DNA from: Puccinellia tenuiflora
Lineage: Eukaryota > Streptophyta > Magnoliopsida > Poales > Poaceae
DNA length: 64,000 nucleotides
Direction: 5' to 3'
Assembly: GCA_012064385.1 (NCBI GenBank)
Contig: QRDG01000346.1
Coordinates: 537,880 to 601,879, forward strand
The stretch's first letter is position 1. Every line of letters starts with the position of its first letter. Below, in pieces: positions 55,475 to 64,000 of the stretch. The notes below the pieces were generated by a model. It was not told the DNA's origin and did no database searches. It saw only the letters and a program-made list of their open reading frames with translations. A program made the position numbers and the translations under genes.

Positions 55475-57200
55475 TCTATACCTAATAATAAAATCACTAA
55501 GCCTTCTTCCGATCCGTTTTTTTCTGCCCCTAAGTTTTGATCCAAATTACAGCCTTTGCCACCGCCTAAGTGAAAAACGGTTCATACGTGCTTTGCCCCC
55601 AACGAAGCCACGCGCCATCTTCTCCCCCAGCCGTCGTGGCAAGTCCGCCCCCTGCGCCCTGGCTCCTCTCCCTCACTGCACCCGCGTCCCGACTGTCTGC
55701 ATAGCTCCATGCGACCCGCCTCATATAGATTGCTGGAGAAGCAATCCAAACATCTGTTGGTTCATTTGGTGTTGTTTCGGGACAGAGGCGTCAGATACTC
55801 AGATCCGAACTCCCGAGCCTACGCTTGCTGCTTGCTGGTTTTTCCATCATCCAATCCACAACAAATCGAATGAAACCGCTTCGGATTTCTTTTGATGAAA
55901 ACCCTCACCGTCTTGCCCACCGGCGGCGCCCTCACTGTGCGTCCCTCCCCACACGCCTCCAGCACGCCGCCTCCTACTCTCCATCACACACGACCGGCGC
56001 GGCCTCCCTCCAACAGCCTCCCCGACGGATGGGAGGACCTCCCGCGCGCCGCCCCTGTGCCCCCACTTCTCGCCGGTGGGAGGACCCCCACGCGCCGCCC
56101 CTGAGCCTCTGCAGCTCGCACACGGGAGGGCCCCCGACCCGCACGTCACCCCTGAGGCCCCGCTGCTCGCCCGAGAGAGGATCCCCGGCGGCATGTGGCT
56201 TGCTGGGTGAGCGTGGAACGCGGTGGGCAGCAAGCCCTCAAGGATAACACAAAAAATGAGAGTTCCGTGGTAGTGTAGATCGATTCTTATTCTGCTGCTG
56301 GTAAGAAGCTAGCTTCCATCTCTTTTGGGCTTGTGGCAATTGTTTCTCTATGCACTGCCAATGTTTGTAATGCGCTTCGTAATATGGTACTTGCCTTACT
56401 ACATGTGCTACTGCGTGTTGAAGTACCTCATTCAATTTGTTGCTTGCCACAATGCAAATCTACAGCTATCCAACACCTTTTTATGTTTCTTTTTTTGCTT
56501 TCAGGCCTTACAGATATTTGTTCTAATGCCGCCGTGAGCTGATAGAAGTATACAATGATTATTCATCTTGGAAAAGATGAAAATGGCAGGTACAAAAATG
56601 CTCGGCTACAGACGAGAAGAGAGGGAAGCTGCGGTTCAGTTCAGTTCGTCATGTTGTTCAGATCATTTTCTCAAGCAGTTCAGTTCAATTTCTTATGCGG
56701 TTCAGATCATTTTCTAAAGCGGTTCAGTTATTTCACACTTCACTTCGTGGTCTGTGCTGCCAGCAATCTTGTAGTTCATAGGTTGCCTAGGTGCAGTTCA
56801 CATTTAGTCATGTTTTTTTTTTACAATTCAGTTTGTCGTTATTCCTGAAATGCGGCTGGATGGGATGCATGACCGGTTATTTTCACATTTGATTGTCATT
56901 AAAGTTCAGTTAACCGGGAGACGAAGTTCACATTCTGTCTGCAGGAAGTTAGTTACATCCACGTGTCAGTTTGGTCCAAACACACAGTAAAATTCAGTTT
57001 AAATAAAGAACAACATCGAGATGAGTGTGGTATCGAAATTCACTTTTATTTGCTGGAGAAGTTTAACTTATCCCACACGGGAGTTCACTTTCTTTGTCGA
57101 CGAAAAGTTCAAATTCATCAGCACGAAAAAAGGTTCACATTTTATTGTCACGAAGTACCTTCCCCATCCGACACCAATGAGTGTTATGATGAAAAGCAGA

Positions 57201-59369
57201 TGAAAGTGCATGGTTGCCCCCATGTGTGGTTTTGGTAATTAATGACAATCTCTATGGACTAATGTTTGTATTGAGATATATTTGTAGGTGTGTCCATATG
57301 CATTGCTTGATCTCCATGTGTTGGAGTCAAGGTTAAGGGAAGAAGATTATGTGTTGATCAAGGCTAAGTGCGGATTGATCAACACTCAAGTCCAAGTGAA
57401 GATATGCCGAAGAGTGCTTCTCCCATCTTGGTGTATGGGGGAGCATCATGTGAATCTTCACCAAGCAAGGCGCAATCAAGAAAGGTGGTTCTTCTTGAGG
57501 AGATGAAGATCGTCATCATCGACCTCAAGTGGATTAATGCGCAAGGCAAAGGTATGATCTTGATAGGGTTTCTATTTTACTGGTCTCATGATGTTAGTGA
57601 GAGACCGGATTATAGGATAGTTAACCGTACTATCAAGAGGGGCTCTCGACCGAGTATCTTGATCGTATCGTTCGTGGAGAGCTCAAACCTTTGCATCCTT
57701 GCAATCATCTTTATTGGTTCTTATTTGTCTCTTATCGTGGTGTGGTCTTGGTGCTTGTCGTGCTTGTCATGACAAGGCTAAGTTCACCGAAAACGGTTTC
57801 TTATGCGTCTTCTTTTGATTTTTCGGTGTTGGAGGTTTTGACTGGCTTGTCTTTTCTAAGAGAGGTCAAACTCTCTTCTTGTGGCTTCCTCCTCACATGA
57901 TGGGCTATGATGTTTCTCCACATGATCTTGTGGAACCTTTCGTTGCGAATCCAACGAGCCCAAGATCATCAAAAACGGAGTCCGGATGATTAAGTTATGT
58001 TTTTTCTCGTACCGGGTGTTCTGCTGTTTTTTTAGTGACCGGAAGTACCGGCCACGCGGGCGGTACGACCGCTGGCCACTTCCGCGGCTACTTCCGGAGA
58101 CAACTTCTGCTTATGAAAAGTCGCTTCTGTTTTCGAGCGGAAGTGGCACCGGAAGTAACCCCGGAAGTACCGGTGTTACCGGTACTACCGGACCCTCGGG
58201 CGGTACTACCGATGGAAAGTTCTGGAACAACTTCCGGAGGCCAGTTCCGCTTACGAATTTTCGGTACTGGACTCGGGCGGAAGTGGCACCGGAACTTGGC
58301 CCGGTACTACCGCTATTACCGGTACAACCGGTCTCCCCAGCGGAAGTTCCGCCCTCGTGGGTTTCTTCGCTGCTAACCGTTAGTAGGCTGTTTTGGGTGG
58401 GGGCGGAAGTTCCGGCCCTTTAGGCCGGTACTACCGGCCCTGCGGGAATCTGTGCCCAACGGCCAGATTCTCAGGGCACCTTTTTAAGTGCCCTTTCTTC
58501 CCCAATGGTTCTCTAACCTTTTTTCTCACTTTGCTCAGCTCACTCACTCTCTCTCCTCCATTGTTGCAAACTTGTGAGCTTGATTCCTCTCAATCCCTCC
58601 GATGATTTTTTCCCAAATTTAGGGATTCAAGAGAGGAGATCTAGATCTACAAGTCCACCAATACCTTTCTCCTCTAAGTGAGGGGAACCTTGTGGATCTA
58701 GTTCTTGGAGTTCTTTTGTGGTTCTCCCCCTTGTTCTTCCTCTCTTATTCCCCCCAAAGCATTTGTTGCTTGGTTCGAATTTGAGAGTGAAGGATTTGAC
58801 CACTTAGTGTGTTCTTGCCTTTTGCATTAGTTGCATCGGGTTGCTCTCCCCACGGTGGTACGTGAAGTTGAAGGTTGAGAAGCTTGTTACTCTTGGGTGC
58901 ATTGTGTTCCCAAGAGCTTGTGCCTCTTGGGTGCATTGGGTACCCTAGACGGTTGGTGGTGCCGCGAAGACTTCGAGTTGTGAAGCTTCGGCACGTTTTG
59001 GGAGCCCCCAATTGAGTTGTGGGTGTGTGCCCCAAGATCGGTGTAAAAGGGCTTCGGAATCCGCCTTGAAGGATTCCGATAGTGGAAGGTGAACCAAACC
59101 CTTGGGCGAGGTTCATCGGAGAATAGGGTGAGGCCTTTGTGGCATCTTGAGTAGGCCTTTTGTGGCGAGCTCACACCCCTCCAACGAGACGTACTCCCTT
59201 AACAAGGAGGAACTCGGGAATACATCCTCGTCTCTGCGTGCCTCGGTTATTTCTATACCCGAGCTTTTACTTATGCACTTTACATTGTGATAGCCTTCGT
59301 GCTTGAAGTTCATATCTTGCTATCAACTTGTTGCTTGCCTTGCTTAGCATAAGTTGTTGGTGCACATAT
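57201..59369 (+). repeat. Left LTR, 3'-truncated
   Basis: Starts TGAAAGTGCATGGTTGCC and parallels 59418 onward to GTTGGTGCACATA. It includes a GC-rich block (58030-58460) dense in CCGGAAGT and GGTACTACCGG palindromic words. The open frames in it are LTR by-products. Confidence 0.88.
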
Positions 59370-59417
59370 AAACCCTCTTAAAAAGGGATTGTCATCAATT
59401 ACAAAAATGGGGGAGAT

Positions 59418-61831
59418 TGAAAGTGCATGGTTGCCCCCATGTGTGGTTTTGGTAATTAATGACAATCTCTATGGACTAATGTTTGTATTGAGCTATATTT
59501 GTAGGTGTGTCCATATGCATTGCTGGATCTCCATGTGTTGGAGTCAAGGTTAAGGGAAGAAGATTATGTGTTGATCAAGGCTGAAGTGCGGATTGATCAA
59601 CACTGAAGTCCAAGTGAAGATATGCCGAAGAGTGCTTCTCCCATCTTGGTGTATGGGGGAGCATCATGTGAATCTTCACCAAGCAAGGCGCAATCAAGAA
59701 AGGTGATTCGTCTTGAGGAGATGAAGATCGTCATCATCGACCTCAAGTGGATTAATGCGCAAGGCAAAGGTATGATCTTGATAGGGTTTCTATTTTACCG
59801 GTCTCATGATGTTAGTGGGAGATCGGATTATAGGATAGTTAACCATACTATCAAGAGGGGCTCTCGACCGAGTATCTTGATCGTATCGTTCGTGGAGAGC
59901 TCAAACCTTTGCATCCTTGCAATCATCTTTATTGGTTCTTATTTGTCTCTTATCGTGGTGTGGTCTTGGTGCTTGTCGTGCTTGTCATGACAAGGCTAAG
60001 TTCACCGAAAACGATTTTCGTATGCGTCTTCTTTTGATTTTTCGGTGTTGGAGGTTTTGACTGGCTTGTCTTTTCTAAGAGAGGTCAAACTCTCTTCTTG
60101 TGGCTTCCTCCTCACATTATGGGCTATGATGTTTCTCCGCATGATCTTGTGGAACCTTTCGTTGCGAATCCAATGAGCCCAAGATCATCGAAAACGGAGT
60201 CCGGATGATTAAGTTATGTTTTTTCTCGTACCGGGTGTTCTGCTGTTTTTTTAGTGACCGGAAGTACCGGCCATGCGGGCGGTACTACCGCTGGCCACTT
60301 CCGCGGCTACTTCCGGAGACCACTTCCGCTTATGAAAAGTCGCTTCTGTTTTCGAGCGGAAGTGGCACCGGAAGTAACCCCGGAAGTACCGGTGTTACCG
60401 GTACTACCGGACCCTCGGGCGGTACTACCGCTGGAAAGTTCCGGAACAACTTCCGGAGGCCAGTTCCGCTTACGAATATTCGGTACTGGACTCGGGCGGA
60501 AGTGGCACCGGAACTTGGCCCGGTACTACCGCTATTACCGGTACTACCGGTCTCCCCAGCGGAAGTTTCGCCCTCGCGGGTTTCTTCGCTGCTAGCCGTT
60601 AGTAGGCTGTTTTGGGTGGGGGCGGAAGTTCCGGCCCTTTAGGCCGGTACTACCGGCCCTGCGGGTTCGTTTCCTGCTGAGTGCCGTTGGGGGGGGGGGG
60701 GGGCTGCCTTGCGTAGGGCGGTAATACCGCCCTCTGGGTCTGGGCCGGTACTACCGGCCCTGCGGGAATCTGTGCCCAACGGCCAGATTCTCAGGGCACC
60801 TTTTTAAGTGCCCTTTCTTCCCCAATGGTTCTCTAACCTTTTTGACAACTTTGCTCAGCTCACTCACTCTCTCTCCTCCATTGTTGCGAACTTGTGAGCT
60901 TGATTCCTCTCAATCACTCCGATGATTCTTGCCCAAATTTAGGGATTCAAGAGAGGAGATCTAGATCTACCATTCCGCCAATCCCTTTCTCCTCTAAGTG
61001 AGGGGAACCTTGTGGATCTAGTTCTTGAAGTTCTTTTGTGGTTCTCCCCCTTGTTCTTCCTCTCTTATTCCCCCCAAAGCATTTGTTGCTTGGTTCGAAT
61101 TTGAGAGTGAAGGATTTGACCACTTAGTGTGTTCTTGCCTTTTGCATTAGTTGCATCGGGTTGCTCTCCCCACGGTGATACGTGAAGTTAAAGGTTGAGA
61201 AGCTTGTTACTCTTGGGTGCATTGTGTTCCCAAGAGCTTGTGCCTCTTGGGTGCATTGTGTACCCTAAACGGTTGGTGGTGCCGCGAAGACTTCGAGTTG
61301 TGAAGCTTCGGCACGTTTTGGGAGCCCCCAATTAAGTTGTGGGTGTGTACCCCAAGATCGGTGTAAAAGGGCTCCGGAATCCGCCTTAAAGGATTCCGAT
61401 AGTGGAAGGTAAACCAAACCCTTGGGTGAGGTTCATCGGAGAATAGGGTGATCCCTTTGTGGCATCTTGAGTATGCCTTTTCTGACGAGCTCACAACCCT
61501 CCAACGATACGTACTCCCTTAACAAAGAGGAACTCGGGAATACATCCTCGTCTCCGCGTGCCTCGGTTATTTCTATACCCGAGCTTTTACTTATGCACTT
61601 TACATTGTGATAGCCTTCGTGCTTGAAGTTCATATCTTACTATCAACTTGTTGTTTGTCTTGCTTAGCATAAGTTGTTGGTGCACATAGGTGAGCCTAGT
61701 ATATTAGGTTGTTGACTTGTTAATTTAAACACCTAGTTTTATTCCGCAATTAGCAAGCCTTAATTTGAAAAAGTTTAAATCGCTTATTCACACACCCCCC
61801 AGGCGACATCTCGACATCGTTTGGTCTTTCA
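59418..61831 (+). repeat. Right LTR, complete
   Basis: 2,414 bp. Relative to the left copy it has about 104 extra bases at about 60661-60764, bounded by repeated GGCCGGTACTACCGGCCCTG and holding a 15-G run (60689-60703). Confidence 0.88.
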
Positions 61832-62015
61832 GCAGATGATTATTTATTTTACATAGTCGATAATTAGAGTTGCAACATAGGAAATGCAACCGACACATGG
61901 AAGCTGTTGCAAAATTTAGCTAACAAAATTATTTGTAGTAATGAATTTTTTAAAGGTTTTTATAAGGTATAAAAAATATTCAACCCGTAACAAGCGCACG
62001 GGCATTGTTTGCTAG

Positions 62016-62939
62016 TGTCCTAGCGACCGTGCCCCAGCCACCCCTTTCCGCACGTCGCTCGATAACCCAGTACCAATCCGTCGAAGGAAGAGAGCGCGCC
62101 AGCTCGATCCAACTGACTCGGTCCAATTTGGGCACTTGGGCTTTCTGGTTTTTCTGGCCCAATCACCAAAACCCAACTACCCATCGCTACTTATGACCAA
62201 AACCGACATGACCACAACTGCTCCGATCAAGGGATTTCTTACTTACCAGGTTTCGCTCGACCAAATTCATATGCAAAAACAACTTTTCTGCCAGCATTCT
62301 TCCCAACTAAGATCCAAGGCAAAAGAAAGGAGCAAAAATCTAGAGAAGAACATGTAAACACACAATCTGACAAGTTTTAGATCATTAACCATATAGAGAA
62401 AATCTGGTAATCTACTTCAATGAACCAGGCAGCATGAAGTAAAAAAGGTGAGAAACTAGAAAAATTATGTAGACACACACATCTGACAAATTTAGATATC
62501 TAAACCCATAGAGATATCGTGGTAATTTAGATACATAAACTAGGCAACCATGTACACATGATAAAAAGTTTGGGAAACATCAAAGAGGTAACATGAACAT
62601 GAACATGGAACCACGCACATGGAACCTAGAACCTAGACAATGTAAACTTCTAGCTGTGCACAATCTCCTCCATCCATACAATACACGTTACTTTGGCGCT
62701 TTTTGTCCATTGACACGTCATTTTATCAGCCATGACATCATAAACTCCAAGCACCCTGAAACAAATCAGAGCACTGTTTAGGTAACTTTGAAGTCACATA
62801 TTTTTGTATTTTGTAGAAAATTGGAGATAACATGGTTGTCCTATGCATGGATGTGATGAAAATTAAGCAATGCTAAAGCATGCCAGCAGCAATGATATTT
62901 AGAGCAACAAGGTACTTAAATTCTACAGGAAAATTGTTC
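62016..62939. other. Non-coding flank right of the Helitron
   Basis: 62016-62160 is GC-moderate and open on the minus strand (62162-61980, crossing the Helitron end), but no family is recognised. The rest is AT-rich without a gene. Confidence 0.45.
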
Positions 62940-63310
62940 AATCAATTGCCAGGTTGTTTATTAGTACTTGCCAGGTTACTTATTAGAAGTTGCCAGGTTG
63001 TTCACTAGGAAGTCACCAGATTATCCTATAGCAGTTGCCAGATTAGCATATTATCCATTTTAAGTCACCAGATTATCCAATAGCAATTATCATGTCATCC
63101 ATTTTAAGTCACCAGGTTATGTAGGAGAGGAGTACAACTAGTCGCAACTCAATTACCAGATTATCCGTTTAGTCACTAGATTATCCTATAGCAGTTGCTA
63201 GGTTTTCTAACTAATACCAGGTAGCAGAGAATTACCATCGCACTAGCTAATTACCAAATTACTGGTATCACTTACCAAATTAACTGGTAACACTTACCAG
63301 GTTATGGGGA
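62940..63310. repeat. Decayed short repeats (GTTGCCAGGTT / GTCACCAGATTATCC)
   Basis: More than a dozen variants of (A/T)GCCAGRTT and TCACCAGRTTATCC, with spacings of about 20-35 bases. No gene. Confidence 0.75.
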
Positions 63311-63659
63311 TAAATAGTTAGTACTACCATGGAAGCTATCAGAACTACATGAAAAATTCCGAACACACAAAATCCTCTCTATGGAAGCTATCAAAACCTT
63401 GTCCAAATGTTAACCAAGAACTCCCCTCCTTTGATGACAAATACATAATCATCACAGTTGACAGCACTAATGTAACGTAACTGTAAAAACAACAAAACCA
63501 TGTTCAAAATTAAAACCAGTAACAAATTGCTCTGATTTGCGAGATAAAAACATGAACAAGTTGACACAAATAAGCCCTTTTGTACATGCGAGAAGAAATG
63601 GGAGAATAAAAGGTATTAAAACAAAAGCACATGTGAGTTAATATAAGAGCATAGAAACT

Positions 63660-64000
63660 GCACGAACAAATATAAGAGCCCCCCCGTAACTACTAAGAAC
63701 AATCAAGGTTACTAACAATGCATAATTTGATGACTAAAAAGTGTGAACAACATAAATAAAAAGAACACAAAAAACATGCACAGTATATGAGCTCCCCATT
63801 CCTCTTAATAACTAGTAAGAACAATCAAGGTGACTAAGAATGCACAATTTGGTGACTAAAAGTGTGAACAATTCAAATAAAAAAGAACACGGAAGCATGG
63901 ACAAGCATGAACAAATATAAGAGCTCCTCACCCCTCATAACTACTAAGAACTATCAAGATGACTAACAATGCATAATTTGTTGAATAAAGTGTATACCGG
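63660..64000. repeat. Tandem units of about 120-130 bp, continuing past the window
   Basis: Three copies marked by AACTA(C/G)TAAGAACAATCAAGG-like phrases near 63690, 63810 and 63942, each followed by ACTAA(C/G)AATGCA(T/C)AATTTG and GTGTGAACAA. The third is cut by the window end. Confidence 0.8.

Larger units (their letters stand above)
57201..61831 (+). mobile_element. LTR element reduced to LTR-purine tract-LTR
   Basis: Flanked by GCAGA (57196-57200 and 61832-61836). Outer ends are TGAAAG and CTTTCA, a perfect 6-bp inverted pair. The right LTR is 59418-61831. The left copy runs 57201 to about 59369 and lacks the last 145 bases. Between them only about 48 bases remain, including the purine tract AAAAATGGGGGAGAT. 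A deletion thus removed the LTR end, primer site and all coding sequence. Confidence 0.88.
55475..62015 (+). mobile_element. Probable non-autonomous Helitron
   Basis: Begins TCTATACCTAATAATAAA, matching the TC start and the TCTMTAYTAMY-type terminus known from grass Helitrons. It ends with a GC hairpin (CCCGT...ACGGG, 61984-62002) and CTAG (62012-62015). The flanks are A (55474) and T (62016), the expected A/T insertion site without duplication. It lies directly against interrupted LINE sequence. No Rep/helicase gene is present. Excluding the LTR element at 57201-61831 it is about 1.9 kb. Frames at 55284-56247 are low-complexity and not recognised. Confidence 0.7.

Noticed and set aside
62016..62162. 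Continuation of the split LINE to the right of the Helitron
   Set aside because: The minus strand can be read in frame towards VCKP at 55474, but the residues do not resemble LINE RT well enough to claim it.

Overview
The window looks like a chromosome segment of a large-genome grass, most likely a Triticeae cereal (wheat, Aegilops or barley type). The evidence is intron-containing plant genes (a SEC20-type SNARE and a laccase), GC-rich grass coding sequence, and dense nesting of grass-type transposons: CACTA elements with CCCGGTT-type subterminal repeats, Copia and Gypsy LTR elements, L1-type LINEs, MITEs and a Helitron. Nothing is bacterial. One run of Ns (42102-42673) marks an assembly gap.

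Layout. 1-2305: a 308-bp-arm palindrome, AT-rich decayed repeats, an array of TTTGCCGTGCG words and a CACTA terminus. 2306-12247: the 3' part of a SEC20 gene; its first visible intron is 8.36 kb long and contains a LINE (-), holding a short retroposon (+) with a 14-bp target duplication, holding a young but non-coding Copia element (-). 12248-16117: a Stowaway MITE and a 5'-truncated LINE (+) carrying a retroposon (-). 16214-16600: a broken sulfotransferase. 17379-19655: a five-exon laccase, complete except for one missing base in exon 2. 20189-36289: CACTA territory. A decayed TNP2-type transposase (20466-21332 and 28459-30600) is split by a 7,126-bp second CACTA element with perfect 16-bp termini and a GTA duplication, which carries pieces of host genes. 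A small grass-specific ORF and a TNP1/TnpA-like second CACTA gene with one nonsense codon follow.

36290-46886: a minus-strand Gypsy element with gag, protease, reverse transcriptase, RNase H and the integrase zinc finger, plus a multi-exon antisense ORF region and a 112-bp tandem array running into the gap. Its two LTRs do not share a target duplication. 46887-55474: a LINE split by a 7,827-bp gag-protease-only LTR element (TSD CACAA). 55475-62015: a probable Helitron containing an LTR element that has lost almost its whole internal domain (TSD GCAGA). 62016-64000: non-coding sequence with decayed tandem repeats.

Only SEC20 and the laccase look like ordinary host genes, and both carry lesions here (5' truncation or fusion; frameshift). 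Most of the rest is a stratigraphy of insertions whose order can be read from target duplications. I found no new defence or metabolic system. The most unusual items are the palindrome, the host-gene cargo of the nested CACTA, the young Copia with decayed coding capacity and gene-like cargo, the 23-bp perfect inverted repeat at 31111-31180, and the antisense gene of the Gypsy element. All alignments and counts were done by eye.
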